DNA from: Bacillus sp. FSL H8-0547
Lineage (GTDB): Bacteria > Bacillota > Bacilli > Bacillales > Bacillaceae
Direction: 5' to 3'
Assembly (NCBI GenBank): GCA_038002745.1
Contig: JBBODD010000001.1
Span: 3,224,001-3,288,000 of the forward strand
DNA: 64,000 nt
Under the pieces are notes generated by a model. It was given only the letters and a program-made list of their open reading frames with translations. It searched no databases and was not told the DNA's origin. The position numbers and the translations under genes were made by a program. Position 1 is the stretch's first letter. Every line of letters begins with the position of its first letter. Shown here in pieces: positions 1 through 9,645 of this stretch.

Positions 1-119
1 ATTCCAGACTGAATAGAGCGAAGATTCCACAAACTACGAATGTTTTAAAGAGAAGGCAGTTTTTTATTCGTTATTTGGCCGAAAAACAACAACTGCAGTG
101 TGCTTCTGTCCGTAAAATA

Positions 120-128
120 TGGTATGAT
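120..128 (+). promoter_or_regulatory. Extended -10 promoter for nusB
   Basis: TG at 120-121, one base, then TATGAT at 123-128, an extended -10 element. I see no good -35, which is usual for this promoter class. It lies 48 bases before the nusB start. Confidence 0.5.
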
Positions 129-175
129 CGTTCTATGACATTTCGACATTTTTGTACATAAAGGAGCAAGTAAGA

Positions 176-568
176 ATGAAACGAAGATTAGCAAGAGAAA
201 AAGCACTTCAGGCACTCTTTCAGATAGACGTAAGCGAGATTGATCCAAAGGAAGCTATGAATCATGCCCTGGACGGAGAACAGATGGATGAATTCATGAC
301 GGCACTCGTTCTTGGGACAGTGGAACATACAGAAGAAATTGATGAGCAAATTAAGCCTCACCTCGTAAACTGGAAGCTTGAACGGCTTGCAAACGTTGAC
401 CGCTCTGTTCTTCGTTTAGCTGTTTTTGAAATGATGTTTATGGAGGAAATTCCTCTTAACGTTACCCTTGACGAAGCCATCGAACTCGCCAAAACGTTCG
501 GGGATGATCAATCGCCGAAATTTATCAACGGAGTCCTCTCAAACATTAAATCAGCACTCGACAGATAA
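176..568 (+). CDS. nusB: Transcription antitermination factor NusB
   Basis: NusB (130 residues, normal length) binds boxA RNA together with ribosomal protein S10 (NusE) and supports antitermination of rRNA transcription. The sequence is all-helical in style and nearly collinear with B. subtilis NusB: N-terminal [20 protein letters not shown], central [21 protein letters not shown], and C-terminal [17 protein letters not shown]. The ATG at 176 is chosen because aaggag at 161-166 sits 9 bases upstream and the family starts at MKRR; an ATG at 152 in the same frame lacks a ribosome site. First gene of a tight run with folD, xseA, xseB and ispA. Confidence 0.97.
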   Translation: MKRRLAREKALQALFQIDVSEIDPKEAMNHALDGEQMDEFMTALVLGTVEHTEEIDEQIKPHLVNWKLERLANVDRSVLRLAVFEMMFMEEIPLNVTLDEAIELAKTFGDDQSPKFINGVLSNIKSALDR

Positions 569-602
569 CTCTGTCAAACACCACCTGAGGAGGAACAAAA
601 CA

Positions 603-1469
603 ATGACAGCTTCAATCATCAGCGGAAAAGAATTGGCACAGGAAAAACGCAGACAGCTTGCCGAGGAAGTAAAAGGATTAAAAGAACAGGGAATTACTCC
701 TGGATTAACGATTATTCTTGTCGGTGACAACCCCGCATCTCTTTCCTATATTAAAGGGAAACAGAAAGCGTCCGAAGAAATCGGGGTTGCTTTTAAACTT
801 GAACATTTTTCAGAAAAGATGACGGAAGAAGAACTGCTTAATGTGATTGATACCTACAATGAGGACGACAGCTGCCATGGCATACTTGTACAGCTGCCTC
901 TGCCTGAGCACATCAGCGAAAAAGCAGTCATTGAAAAAATTTCTCCTGAAAAGGACGTTGACGGATTCCATCCTCTTAATGTCGGACAAATGATGGTCGG
1001 ACAGGACACTTTTCTTCCATGTACCCCTGCAGGAATCGTGGAAATGATTAAATCTGCCGGGATTGAAATTTCAGGAAAGCATGTCGTTGTTGTCGGAAGA
1101 AGCAACATTGTCGGAAAACCTGCCGGCATCCTGCTGCTTAATGAGCATGCGACAGTAACGTACTGCCATTCAAGAACGCCAAACTTAAAAGAAATGACCC
1201 GTCAGGCAGATATTCTGATTGCTGCTGTTGGAAAAGCGAACTTCATTACAGGAGACCATCTTAAAGAAGGCGCTGCTGTCATTGATGTCGGAGTCAACAG
1301 ACTGGACACCGGAAAGCTGTGCGGAGATGTTGTCTTTGAGGATGCAATGAACAAAGCCAGCCATATTACTCCTGTTCCAGGCGGCGTTGGTCCGATGACA
1401 ATCACTATGCTTGCGCATAACGTTGTAAAATCAGCCAAAAAATCTGCTGTTAAACAGCCTTCCAAGTAA
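603..1469 (+). CDS. folD: Bifunctional methylenetetrahydrofolate dehydrogenase/cyclohydrolase FolD
   Basis: FolD (288 residues) interconverts 5,10-methylene-THF, 5,10-methenyl-THF and 10-formyl-THF in the cytoplasm with NADP, supplying one-carbon units for purines and formyl-Met. Visible family motifs are SYIKGKQKA with the catalytic Tyr-x3-Lys, QLPLPEH, PCTPAGI, the Rossmann motif [12 protein letters not shown] and the signature [10 protein letters not shown]. The frame is open far upstream into nusB, but the start is the ATG at 603: gaggagga at 587-594 precedes it and family homology begins there. It follows nusB by 34 bases, so the two are probably cotranscribed. Confidence 0.97.
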   Translation: MTASIISGKELAQEKRRQLAEEVKGLKEQGITPGLTIILVGDNPASLSYIKGKQKASEEIGVAFKLEHFSEKMTEEELLNVIDTYNEDDSCHGILVQLPLPEHISEKAVIEKISPEKDVDGFHPLNVGQMMVGQDTFLPCTPAGIVEMIKSAGIEISGKHVVVVGRSNIVGKPAGILLLNEHATVTYCHSRTPNLKEMTRQADILIAAVGKANFITGDHLKEGAAVIDVGVNRLDTGKLCGDVVFEDAMNKASHITPVPGGVGPMTITMLAHNVVKSAKKSAVKQPSK

Positions 1470-1488
1470 GATAAAGGAGTTCAGGCGG

Positions 1489-2841
1489 ATGAGTGAAATC
1501 AAACATGTGACGGTAACCGCCCTCACAAAATACATCAAGCGGAAGTTTGATGCCGATCCGCATTTAAAGGATATTTGGGTCAAAGGCGAGCTTTCCAACT
1601 TTAAAATGCACAGCCGCGGCCACATGTATTTCACATTGAAGGATGAGGGAGCGCGTATTGCGGCTGTTATGTTTGCAGGCCAGAACGCTTCCTTAAAATT
1701 CATGCCTGAAAACGGGATGAAGGTGCTGCTGCGCTGTGAAATTTCCGTGTACGAACCAAGCGGAAATTATCAGGTCTATGTAAAAGAAATGCAGCCTGAC
1801 GGCATCGGAAGTCTGTATCTTGCTTATGAAGAGCTGAAAAAGAAGCTTGAAAAGGAAGGGCTTTTTGACGAAAGGCACAAACAGCCGATCCCGAAATATC
1901 CTTCTGAAATAGGTGTCATTACATCACCTACAGGCGCTGCTGTGCGTGATATTTTAACAACAATCAAACGCCGCTACCCGTCTGCAAAGGTAATCATTAT
2001 TCCTGCCCTTGTACAGGGAATAAACGCAGGCCCGTCTGTTGTGAAAGCAATCCGGCAGGCAAACAGCCTAGGAACACTTGATGTGATTATTGCAGGCAGG
2101 GGCGGAGGTTCCATAGAAGAACTGTGGGCGTTCAACGAAGAAATCGTCGCGCGTGAAATATTCAGCTCAAAAGTGCCGATTATCTCGGCTGTCGGACATG
2201 AGACGGATTACACAATTGCCGATTTTGTCGCTGATTTGCGCGCGCCGACGCCGACAGGTGCTGCGGAGCTTGCTGTTCCCCATTTTGCCGATCTTCTTGA
2301 GAGAACGGCAAACAAAAAGACCAGGCTTTTGAGAGCGATGCAGGAAAAGCTTACGGCGAAGAAAGAGCAGCTTGCCTATTACCAGAAATCATATGCGTTT
2401 AAATACCCGAAGCAGCTGTATCAGCAAAAAGAGCAGCAGCTTGATGTTCTCGTTGAATCCCTGCAAAAGGAGAGCATCCGCAACATCCAGATGAAAAAAG
2501 AGCGGTTTGCAGCATTGAGCAGCCGTTTGCTCAGGGTTCTTCCGGATGAAAAGATCAGCCGCGAAAAAGAACGCCACCAGCAGCTTGTCAAAAAAATGAC
2601 GCGTGATATGTCTGTGCTTCTGAAACAAAAACAGGCTGCGTTCGGGGCAATGGCTGCAAATCTTAATGCACTCAGCCCCCTTAAAATCATGGACCGGGGC
2701 TACAGTATTGCTTATAAAGATGACAGTCTTGTAAAAAGCATTTCGCAGGTGAAAAAAGGCGACGGTCTGAACATTCATCTGCAGGACGGACAAGTCATCT
2801 GCCAAGTTACAGGAGTGGAGGAGCGAAAGTCACATGAGTGA
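1489..2841 (+). CDS. xseA: Exodeoxyribonuclease VII large subunit
   Basis: XseA (450 residues) is the catalytic subunit of exonuclease VII, which degrades single-stranded DNA from both ends to oligonucleotides. The N-terminal OB-fold (about residues 1-105) binds ssDNA. The central nuclease domain shows [31 protein letters not shown] and [23 protein letters not shown]-type motifs. A long coiled coil (about 270-400) follows, where small subunits normally attach. Start ATG 1489 has aaaggag 10 bases upstream. The stop overlaps xseB by 8 bases, fitting coupled translation of the two subunits. Confidence 0.97.
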   Translation: MSEIKHVTVTALTKYIKRKFDADPHLKDIWVKGELSNFKMHSRGHMYFTLKDEGARIAAVMFAGQNASLKFMPENGMKVLLRCEISVYEPSGNYQVYVKEMQPDGIGSLYLAYEELKKKLEKEGLFDERHKQPIPKYPSEIGVITSPTGAAVRDILTTIKRRYPSAKVIIIPALVQGINAGPSVVKAIRQANSLGTLDVIIAGRGGGSIEELWAFNEEIVAREIFSSKVPIISAVGHETDYTIADFVADLRAPTPTGAAELAVPHFADLLERTANKKTRLLRAMQEKLTAKKEQLAYYQKSYAFKYPKQLYQQKEQQLDVLVESLQKESIRNIQMKKERFAALSSRLLRVLPDEKISREKERHQQLVKKMTRDMSVLLKQKQAAFGAMAANLNALSPLKIMDRGYSIAYKDDSLVKSISQVKKGDGLNIHLQDGQVICQVTGVEERKSHE

Positions 2842-3067
2842 AAAAAAAGAGGTTACGTTTGAACAGGCTATGGAAGAGCTTGAGGAAATTGTGGAAAAGC
2901 TTGAAGAAGGCGATGTTCCGCTGGAAAAAGCGATTGCCTACTTTCAGGACGGCATGAAGCTGTCAAAGCTTTGCCACGATAAGCTTCAATCGGTTGAAAA
3001 GCAAATGGACCTTATTCTCCGCGAAGACGGGGAGCTTGCGCCGTTTGACCTTCAGGAGGAAGAATGA
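2834..3067 (+). CDS. xseB: Exodeoxyribonuclease VII small subunit
   Basis: XseB (77 residues) is the small helical-hairpin subunit that assembles in several copies on the XseA coiled coil. The typical [23 protein letters not shown] followed by a hydrophobic-patterned second helix is present, broken here by the acidic tail DLQEEE. It starts inside the 3' end of xseA and its TGA overlaps the ispA start, so xseA-xseB-ispA look translationally coupled. Confidence 0.95.
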   Translation: MSEKKEVTFEQAMEELEEIVEKLEEGDVPLEKAIAYFQDGMKLSKLCHDKLQSVEKQMDLILREDGELAPFDLQEEE

Positions 3068-3945
3068 TGAACCTCAGCCAGTTTCTTTCTTCGAGAAAAG
3101 AAATGATTGAAGCAAGGCTGCCTGAGTACATCAGCAGCCTTCATGCTCCCGCTGTTATTAAAGAGGCAATGTCCTATTCCCTGACAGCAGGAGGCAAGCG
3201 TCTGCGTCCCGCGCTGGTTCTCGCGGTTCTCAGAGCTTTCGGAAAAGAAGAAGAAATGGGCATTCCTGCTGCATGCGCGGTTGAAATGATCCATACTTAT
3301 TCTCTCATTCATGATGACCTCCCGGCGATGGACAATGATGATTTGCGAAGAGGCAAACCGACAAACCATAAAGTGTTTGGCGAAGCAATGGCGATTCTTG
3401 CGGGTGACGGTCTATTGACACACAGCTTCGGCGTCATATCAGACCAGCAGGACATCTCTGCAGAAATGCGTCTGTCTTTAATCAGTGAACTTGTGCGCGC
3501 ATCGGGTGCAGAAGGGATGGTTGGAGGGCAGGTTGCTGATATGCAGGGTGAGGGGAAAACTCTTTCCCTTACGGAGCTCGAATACATACATGAGCATAAA
3601 ACAGCAAAGCTTCTTGGCTTTTCCATCATGGCAGGAGCAATCCTTGCAGAAGCAGAAGCGGATGAAAAAGAAATGCTCAGAACGTTTTCCTATCATTTAG
3701 GTATCGCTTTTCAAATCCAGGATGATATTCTGGATATTGAAGGACAGCAGGCCAAGATCGGCAAGCCTGTCGGTTCAGATGAAGGAAATCAAAAAACAAC
3801 CTATCCTGCTCTTCTCACCCTCGAGGGAGCAAAAGAAAAGCTTGCAGGCCATATTGCACAAGCAAAAGGCATCCTTTCAGAAATGAAGATAGATTCGTCT
3901 CTTCTAGAGGAGCTTTGCGATCTGATTGCTTCAAGAGACCATTAA
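3064..3945 (+). CDS. ispA: Farnesyl diphosphate synthase IspA
   Basis: A short-chain trans-prenyl diphosphate synthase (293 residues) that condenses IPP with DMAPP and GPP to give FPP for undecaprenyl-P, menaquinone and heme O side chains. The first aspartate-rich motif is DDLPAMD (near residue 82) and the second is DDILD (near 222); GGKRLRP contributes the IPP-binding Lys/Arg. The ATG overlaps the xseB stop. The gene ends in a rho-independent terminator. dxs, which starts the MEP pathway, is the next gene, so isoprenoid functions are clustered. Confidence 0.96.
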   Translation: MMNLSQFLSSRKEMIEARLPEYISSLHAPAVIKEAMSYSLTAGGKRLRPALVLAVLRAFGKEEEMGIPAACAVEMIHTYSLIHDDLPAMDNDDLRRGKPTNHKVFGEAMAILAGDGLLTHSFGVISDQQDISAEMRLSLISELVRASGAEGMVGGQVADMQGEGKTLSLTELEYIHEHKTAKLLGFSIMAGAILAEAEADEKEMLRTFSYHLGIAFQIQDDILDIEGQQAKIGKPVGSDEGNQKTTYPALLTLEGAKEKLAGHIAQAKGILSEMKIDSSLLEELCDLIASRDH

Positions 3946-3973
3946 AAAACGCGACGCCAGGTCGCGTTTTTTT
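3944..3973 (+). terminator. Rho-independent terminator after ispA
   Basis: Stem AACGCGAC / GTCGCGTT with loop GCCAG, followed by a T run. It begins at the ispA stop codon and closes the nusB-to-ispA run. Confidence 0.9.
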
Positions 3974-4017
3974 ATTGGAAAAGGGATAATAAATTATATA
4001 AGGCTACCGCATGAAAA

Positions 4018-4145
4018 AGATAACCTCGTCCAGCGCCCAGATCCTCTGTCAGAACAAATCCGGCAAAAAAGGCGGGACCCGGACTTTTCTGCCGGATTCT
4101 TATCTGCCTGTCGGAGCGGGTCTTGGCGCTTCCGCTTTTGTTATA
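4018..4145. repeat. Dispersed intergenic repeat, copy A
   Basis: This noncoding GC-richer stretch shares pieces with 13040-13213: TCAGAACAAA followed by TCC, CCCGGACTTTTC followed by CCGG, CTGCCTGTC, and GGCGCTTCCGCTTTT. CCGG-rich inverted segments suggest a folded RNA or DNA element. The copies are diverged, resembling the mobile intergenic repeats common in Bacillaceae genomes. Confidence 0.5.
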
Positions 4146-4158
4146 AACCTACGTCAAA

Positions 4159-4187
4159 TTGAGGTTTTTCATACGGTATGGTATACT
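4159..4187 (+). promoter_or_regulatory. Sigma-A promoter for dxs
   Basis: TTGAGG at 4159-4164, a 17-base spacer ending in TGg, and TATACT at 4182-4187, so both -35 and extended -10 elements are present. It starts a leader of roughly 140 bases before dxs. Confidence 0.75.
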
Positions 4188-4262
4188 ATCACCATATTTT
4201 ATACATATCTTAAGCAGACAGCGCGGTAAAGACTGCAAATAAAGCGATAATTAAACAATGGC

Positions 4263-4297
4263 GCCGTTATCACTTGCTGTGTTAGCGGCTCTTTTTT
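4263..4297 (+). terminator. Terminator-like hairpin in the dxs leader (possible attenuator)
   Basis: GCCGTTA (4263-4269) can pair with TAGCGGC (4283-4289) through one wobble, followed by TTTTTT at 4292-4297. It lies between the promoter at 4159 and the dxs start at 4339, so it would cut transcription before dxs unless read through. I see no recognisable aptamer in front of it. Confidence 0.55.
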
Positions 4298-4338
4298 AGC
4301 AAAAGACCTTGAAAATGAACTGAAAGCGAGTGATCCAT

Positions 4339-6231
4339 TTGGATCTATTATCCATTAAAGACCCGTCCTTCCTTAAGAAGCTTTCAAACCCTGAACTAGA
4401 ACAGCTGGGTGCGGAAATCCGCAAATTTTTGATTGAAAAGCTTTCTGTAACAGGAGGGCACATCGGACCGAATTTAGGTGTGGTTGAATTGACAATTGCC
4501 TTACATAAAATCTTCGACAGTCCGAATGATAAATTTTTGTGGGACGTTGGCCATCAGTCTTATGTACATAAAATTCTGACAGGCCGTGCGTGCGAATTCG
4601 ATACAATCAGACAGTACCAGGGATTGTGCGGATTCCCAAAACGCAACGAAAGCGAACATGACGTCTGGGAAACCGGCCACAGCTCGACTTCTCTTTCTGC
4701 TGCTATGGGAATGGCAATTGCAAGAGACTTAAAAGGCACAAAGGATCACATTGTGCCGATTATCGGAGATGGGGCGCTGACAGGCGGAATGGCACTTGAG
4801 GCCCTGAATCATATCGGTCATGAGCAAAAGGACATGATCATCATCTTGAATGACAACGAAATGTCCATCGCGCCAAACGTCGGTGCTCTGCACAACGTTC
4901 TTGGAAAGCTTCGGACAGCAGGAAAATATCAATGGGTGAAAGATGAACTCGAATATATCCTGAAGAAGATCCCTGCTGTAGGCGGCAAGCTTGCTTCCAC
5001 TGCAGAACGCGTGAAAGACAGTCTTAAATACATGCTTGTATCAGGCATCTTTTTCGAGGAGCTCGGCATTACTTATCTAGGTCCTGTCGACGGACATAAC
5101 TATGATGACCTTTTTGAAAATCTGCAGTATGCGAAGAAGACGAAAGGTCCTGTGCTGCTGCACGTCATTACGAAAAAAGGGAAGGGCTATCAGCCTGCTG
5201 AAACCGATAAAATCGGCACTTGGCACGGAACAGGGCCGTATAAAATTGAAACAGGCGACTTTGTGAAAGGGGAGGCAGCCGGTCCGGCATGGAGCGCTTT
5301 AGTCAGTGAAACAGTGCGCAAACTTGCCCGGGAAGACAAGCGGATTGTTGCCGTTACTCCTGCCATGCCTGTCGGCTCCAAGCTTGAGAAGTTCGCAGCG
5401 GAATTTCCTGACCGCATGTTTGATGTGGGCATCGCCGAACAGCATGCAACGACAATGGCCGCGGGTCTTGCAGCCCAGGATATGAAGCCGTTTCTTGCCA
5501 TTTACTCAACGTTCCTACAAAGAGCGTACGATCAGGTCGTGCATGATATTTGCCGCCAGAATTTGAACGTTTTTATCGGGATCGACCGCTCAGGCCTGGT
5601 TGGTGCAGACGGCGAAACGCATCAGGGTGTTTTTGATATTGCCTTCCTGAGACACTTGCCGAACATTGTGCTGATGATGCCGAAAGATGAGAATGAAGGC
5701 CAGCACATGGTTAATACAGCCATCAAATACAATGACGGGCCGATTGCCCTGAGATATCCGCGCGGAAACGGCATCGGAGTCAAGATGGACGCCGAACTGA
5801 AGGAGATTCCAATAGGCACATGGGAAGTGATCAGACCTGGAACCGATGCTGTGATCCTGACCTTTGGAACGACCATTGAAATGGCGCTTGAAGCTGCTGA
5901 AAGCCTCGCCAATAAAGACCTTTCTGTAAGAGTGGTCAACGCAAGGTTCATCAAGCCTCTTGATGAGAGCATGCTGTCAGAGATTTTTGAAGAAAAGCTT
6001 CCTGTTCTTACTATAGAAGAAGCTGTCCTTCAAGGAGGATTCGGCAGTGCCGTTCTGGAATTCGCGCAGGAAAACGGCTATTCAGATGCTGTCATTGACA
6101 GAATGGGAATCCCGGATCGTTTTATCGAACACGGAAGTGTAGGCAAGCTGCTTGATGAGATCGGGATGACAGCGGCGCATGCAGAAGACCGGATCATCAG
6201 CATTTCAAAAGAAAAAGAGAAAAGGGTTTAA
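4339..6231 (+). CDS. dxs: 1-deoxy-D-xylulose-5-phosphate synthase
   Basis: Dxs (630 residues) is the TPP-dependent first enzyme of the MEP isoprenoid pathway; it joins pyruvate and glyceraldehyde-3-P. The TPP motif starts at [15 protein letters not shown] and runs to [10 protein letters not shown]. The transketolase central domain has DVGIAEQHA and the C-terminal domain ends near [11 protein letters not shown]. The TTG at 4339 is preferred because family proteins begin MDLLSI. The GTG at 4330 lies inside the ribosome site aaagcgagtgatc, a 10 of 13 match to the 16S complement. It is 3 bases from tlyA. Confidence 0.96.
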   Translation: MDLLSIKDPSFLKKLSNPELEQLGAEIRKFLIEKLSVTGGHIGPNLGVVELTIALHKIFDSPNDKFLWDVGHQSYVHKILTGRACEFDTIRQYQGLCGFPKRNESEHDVWETGHSSTSLSAAMGMAIARDLKGTKDHIVPIIGDGALTGGMALEALNHIGHEQKDMIIILNDNEMSIAPNVGALHNVLGKLRTAGKYQWVKDELEYILKKIPAVGGKLASTAERVKDSLKYMLVSGIFFEELGITYLGPVDGHNYDDLFENLQYAKKTKGPVLLHVITKKGKGYQPAETDKIGTWHGTGPYKIETGDFVKGEAAGPAWSALVSETVRKLAREDKRIVAVTPAMPVGSKLEKFAAEFPDRMFDVGIAEQHATTMAAGLAAQDMKPFLAIYSTFLQRAYDQVVHDICRQNLNVFIGIDRSGLVGADGETHQGVFDIAFLRHLPNIVLMMPKDENEGQHMVNTAIKYNDGPIALRYPRGNGIGVKMDAELKEIPIGTWEVIRPGTDAVILTFGTTIEMALEAAESLANKDLSVRVVNARFIKPLDESMLSEIFEEKLPVLTIEEAVLQGGFGSAVLEFAQENGYSDAVIDRMGIPDRFIEHGSVGKLLDEIGMTAAHAEDRIISISKEKEKRV

Positions 6232-6234
6232 TGA

Positions 6235-7074
6235 ATGAGTTCAAAAAAAGAAAGAATTGATATCCTCCTTGTAGAAAGAGGGTTAATTGAAACAAGAGAA
6301 AAAGCGAAGCGGGCCATTATGGCAGGGCTTGTGTATGCAAATGAAGAGAGAGTGGAAAAACCGGGTGAAAAGGTCGACACTTCTCTAAAGCTTACTGTAA
6401 AAGGAAATGTCATGCCGTACGTCAGCCGCGGTGGCTTAAAGCTTGAAAAAGCATTGAAAGAATTTGACTTAACGGTAGAGGGCAAAATTCTTTTGGACAT
6501 TGGATCATCAACCGGAGGTTTTACAGACTGTGCCCTCCAAAACGGGGCAAAAAGCTCCTATGCGCTTGATGTCGGGTATAACCAGCTTGCATGGAAGCTC
6601 CGGCAGGATGAACGGGTGACGGTGATGGAACGGACGAATTTCCGTTATTCAGAGCCTGCTGATTTTACAGAAGGTCTGCCTGAAGTTGCATCCATTGATG
6701 TTTCGTTTATTTCTTTGAGGCTGATTCTCCCTGCACTTAAGAAAATATTAGTCGCAGGGGGAGACTGCATCGCGCTCGTCAAGCCTCAGTTTGAAGCAGG
6801 CAAAGAGCTTGTAGGCAAAAAGGGCATCGTCAGAGAACCGAAAACACACAGACTGGTGCTTGAAGATATTACCCAATTCGCTCTCAAAGAGGGCTATGAC
6901 TGTGTCAATCTTTCCTACTCTCCCATTACAGGCGGAGACGGAAACATTGAATTTCTGCTGCATCTGAAGAACGCCATGGACCAGCCTGGTGAAAACCTGC
7001 TGCCGGAGAGCATTGATGCAGTAGTCGAAAAAGCACACAGTGAACTGAAAACAAAGAAACAGGAACAGGAATAA
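6235..7074 (+). CDS. tlyA: TlyA family rRNA 2'-O-methyltransferase (YqxC)
   Basis: A 279-residue TlyA/YqxC protein. An N-terminal S4 RNA-binding domain (about residues 4-65, RIDILLVERGLIETREKAKRA) is followed by an FtsJ-like methyltransferase domain with SAM motif LDIGSSTGGFTDC and the later segments LVKPQFEAGKE and GGDGNIEFLL. Family members methylate 16S/23S rRNA; the old hemolysin label came from heterologous phenotypes. Whether this one methylates one or both subunits cannot be told here. It begins 3 bases after dxs. Confidence 0.93.
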   Translation: MSSKKERIDILLVERGLIETREKAKRAIMAGLVYANEERVEKPGEKVDTSLKLTVKGNVMPYVSRGGLKLEKALKEFDLTVEGKILLDIGSSTGGFTDCALQNGAKSSYALDVGYNQLAWKLRQDERVTVMERTNFRYSEPADFTEGLPEVASIDVSFISLRLILPALKKILVAGGDCIALVKPQFEAGKELVGKKGIVREPKTHRLVLEDITQFALKEGYDCVNLSYSPITGGDGNIEFLLHLKNAMDQPGENLLPESIDAVVEKAHSELKTKKQEQE

Positions 7075-7100
7075 CGCTGCTGCCGTTATTCCTGTTTGTT
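7064..7100. terminator. Strong inverted repeat over the tlyA stop codon
   Basis: A perfect 13-base stem (7064-7076 with 7084-7096, loop CTGCTGC) that contains the tlyA stop. The tail TGTTCT is only moderately T-rich, so termination may be partial and argR could also receive read-through. Confidence 0.65.
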
Positions 7101-7225
7101 CTGCCGGGAGAAATGCAAATGCTTCTGACATTTCTGAGTATACTACCAGTAAATCAATGAACCGCCTGAACATGCAGGCTGACAAAAACATGTACATTTT
7201 TAGCGATTTCATATAACATATTCAG

Positions 7226-7231
7226 TATAAT
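7226..7231 (+). promoter_or_regulatory. Candidate -10 element for argR
   Basis: Perfect TATAAT at 7226-7231, 25 bases before the argR ATG. No convincing -35 element at the right distance. ArgR often controls its own gene, but I cannot point to a clear ARG box. Confidence 0.4.
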
Positions 7232-7255
7232 CATACAGTTAACAAGGGGTGCCCA

Positions 7256-7705
7256 ATGAATAAAGGTCAACGACACATTAAAATCCGCGAGCTGATCACA
7301 CATAATGAAGTGGAAACGCAGGATGAACTGGTGGACATGCTTAAGGAAGCTGCCTTTAATGTCACTCAGGCTACAGTCTCAAGAGACATTAAAGAGCTGC
7401 ACCTGGTAAAGGTCCCGATGCTTGATGGGCGGTATAAATACAGCCTCCCTGCAGATCAGCGCTTTAACCCGCTTCAGAAACTGAAACGGGCGCTAATGGA
7501 TGCCTTTGTAAAAATTGATTCAGCAGGCCATAACATTATCATGAAAACACTGCCCGGCAATGCAAATGCCATAGGAGCACTTATTGACAACCTGGATTGG
7601 AATGAAATATTAGGGACAATCTGCGGAGATGATACGATCTTAATTATCTGCAGAACACCAGATGATACCGAAACCATCTCCAAACGATTCCTGGATATGC
7701 TTTAA
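7256..7705 (+). CDS. argR: Arginine repressor ArgR/AhrC
   Basis: ArgR/AhrC (149 residues, normal length) is a hexameric arginine-responsive repressor of arginine synthesis and activator of catabolism. The N-terminal winged helix-turn-helix includes [17 protein letters not shown]. The C-terminal oligomerisation and arginine-binding domain has [29 protein letters not shown]. The ribosome site aaggggtg lies just upstream. It sits before recN as in B. subtilis, and the only arginine-type transporter genes in the window (31.4-33.6 kb) are plausible targets. Confidence 0.96.
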   Translation: MNKGQRHIKIRELITHNEVETQDELVDMLKEAAFNVTQATVSRDIKELHLVKVPMLDGRYKYSLPADQRFNPLQKLKRALMDAFVKIDSAGHNIIMKTLPGNANAIGALIDNLDWNEILGTICGDDTILIICRTPDDTETISKRFLDML

Positions 7706-7734
7706 AGAATGAAATGGAAGGGGGATTCGGCCCT

Positions 7735-9459
7735 GTGTTAGCAGAACTTTCCATAAAGAACTTTGCCATAATCGAAGCACTGACTGTCTCTTTTGAAAAA
7801 GGGCTTACGGTCCTGACAGGAGAAACAGGAGCTGGAAAATCCATTATTATCGATGCCGTTCATTTGCTGGTAGGAGGAAGAGGGTCATCTGAATTTGTCC
7901 GCTACGGAGAAAAAAGGGCTGAACTGGAAGGTCTTTTTTTGCTGGATGATGACGCTCATCCGGTCCTTGAAAGATGCCAGGAATTTGGAATCGATACAAG
8001 TGACGGGATGATTGTCCTGAGACGCGATATTTCAGCAGCCGGCAAGAGTATTTGCCGTGTGAACGGAAAGCTTGTGACTATCGGAATTCTCAGGGAAATT
8101 GGCCAGCTCATGATTGATATTCACGGCCAGCACGATAATCAGGAGCTGATGAATGAAGAAAATCACTGGAAGCTGCTTGATCAGTACGGTTCGTCAAAAA
8201 TTAACCATGCTCTTTCGTCATACAGAGAGATTTACACTACATATGCTTCGCTCCAAAAGAAAATCAAACAGCTTTCTGAAAACGAACAGGAAATGGCCCA
8301 CAGGCTTGATCTGATTCAATTTCAGCTTGAGGAAATTGAAAAGGCTGATTTGAAACTAAAAGAAGACGAACAGCTCATGGAAGAAAAAAATGAAATCTCC
8401 AACTTTGAAAAGGTCTATGAATCCCTGCAGAACAGCTATAATTCCCTTCACGGAGAACAGCGCGGACTCGACTATATCGGCCATTCCATGAGCCATCTTG
8501 AAGAAGTGTCTCCGATTAATGACTCATTGAAAGAAATGTCAGAAACCGTCTCCAACTGCTACTACATGCTTGAAGATTTGTCGTTCCAGATCCGCAGTGA
8601 ACTTGACAGGCTTGAGTTTGACCCGGAGCGGCTGAATGAAATTGAAGCAAGGCTTGCGGAGATTACGCATCTGAAGAGAAAGTACGGTCAGAGTGTAGAG
8701 GAAATCCTTGAATATGCAGCGGGAATCGAAGAAGAGATTGATACGATTCAAAACCGCGACAGCCACCTTTATAAACTGAAAAACGAGCTTGATTCGGTTA
8801 CGAAGGATCTGGTGATTGAAGCTTCGAACCTGACGGCTGTCCGCAGAAAAAGTGCTGCCGAGCTGATAAAAAACATCCAGCAGGAGCTTAAAGAACTTTA
8901 TATGGAAAAAACAAAGTTTGAAGTTGTGTTCGGCGTCCGCAAGGGTCATGCAGACAGTGTCCAAATAGACGGTGTCCCTGCAAAATTCACTGAAAACGGA
9001 GTAGATGAAACGGAATTTTATCTATCTACAAATCCGGGTGAACCCCTTAAACCGCTTTCCAAAATTGCGTCCGGGGGAGAGCTTTCAAGAATCATGCTCG
9101 CGATGAAAAGCATTTTCTCCAAGCATCAGGGTGTGACGTCCATCATTTTTGATGAGGTCGATACTGGAGTGAGCGGGAGAGTGGCCCAGGCCATCGCAGA
9201 AAAGATCTATAAGGTTTCTGTCGGGTCCCAGGTGCTCTGCATCACTCACCTGCCTCAGGTGGCTGCCATGGCAGATACGCATCTTTTCATCTCCAAAGAG
9301 ACGGTTAAAGGCCGCACGAAAACAAGTGTCAAACCTCTTCTCGAGGAAGAAAAGATAAAAGAAGTCGGCCGGATGATTGCCGGTGTTGAAGTAACGGATT
9401 TGACAAAACAGCATGCCAAAGAATTGCTTGCTCTTGCAGAAGCTGCAAAGAGTTTCTAA
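7735..9459 (+). CDS. recN: DNA repair protein RecN
   Basis: RecN (574 residues from this start) is an SMC-like ATPase recruited early to DNA double-strand breaks. Walker A is GETGAGKS (near residue 30). Two coiled-coil stretches (about 150-230 and 300-380) flank the middle, and the C-terminal head has the signature region ASGGELSRIMLA and Walker B FDEVDTGVSG. The GTG at 7735 matches the family start (MLAELSIKNFAIIE) and has gaaggggga 10 bases upstream; an in-frame ATG at 7714 would overlap that ribosome site. Confidence 0.95.
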   Translation: MLAELSIKNFAIIEALTVSFEKGLTVLTGETGAGKSIIIDAVHLLVGGRGSSEFVRYGEKRAELEGLFLLDDDAHPVLERCQEFGIDTSDGMIVLRRDISAAGKSICRVNGKLVTIGILREIGQLMIDIHGQHDNQELMNEENHWKLLDQYGSSKINHALSSYREIYTTYASLQKKIKQLSENEQEMAHRLDLIQFQLEEIEKADLKLKEDEQLMEEKNEISNFEKVYESLQNSYNSLHGEQRGLDYIGHSMSHLEEVSPINDSLKEMSETVSNCYYMLEDLSFQIRSELDRLEFDPERLNEIEARLAEITHLKRKYGQSVEEILEYAAGIEEEIDTIQNRDSHLYKLKNELDSVTKDLVIEASNLTAVRRKSAAELIKNIQQELKELYMEKTKFEVVFGVRKGHADSVQIDGVPAKFTENGVDETEFYLSTNPGEPLKPLSKIASGGELSRIMLAMKSIFSKHQGVTSIIFDEVDTGVSGRVAQAIAEKIYKVSVGSQVLCITHLPQVAAMADTHLFISKETVKGRTKTSVKPLLEEEKIKEVGRMIAGVEVTDLTKQHAKELLALAEAAKSF

Positions 9460-9489
9460 ATACTGCCCACGCCGGCAGTATTTTTTTTG
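9459..9489 (+). terminator. Rho-independent terminator after recN
   Basis: Stem AATACTGCC / GGCAGTATT with loop CACGCC and an eight-base T run. Confidence 0.92.
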
Positions 9490-9645
9490 CCTGCAAAAAA
9501 AACACCTCATGACCTGTCCTGCGGCATTATACGCCAAAACAGCAACATTTTCTTTTTATATCAGTTATAAATGCTCCTCCAAAAGGCAAAATTAATGAAT
9601 GTAGCCGATGTATTGGTGTGGTAGGAGCGAGGAGAGTGTGTATAG

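Noticed and set aside
45-248. Leftward 67-codon frame upstream of nusB
   Set aside because: It runs over the nusB promoter and start on the other strand and has no ribosome site.
468-602. N-terminal extension of folD into nusB
   Set aside because: No ribosome site and no family homology before the ATG at 603, which has gaggagga upstream.
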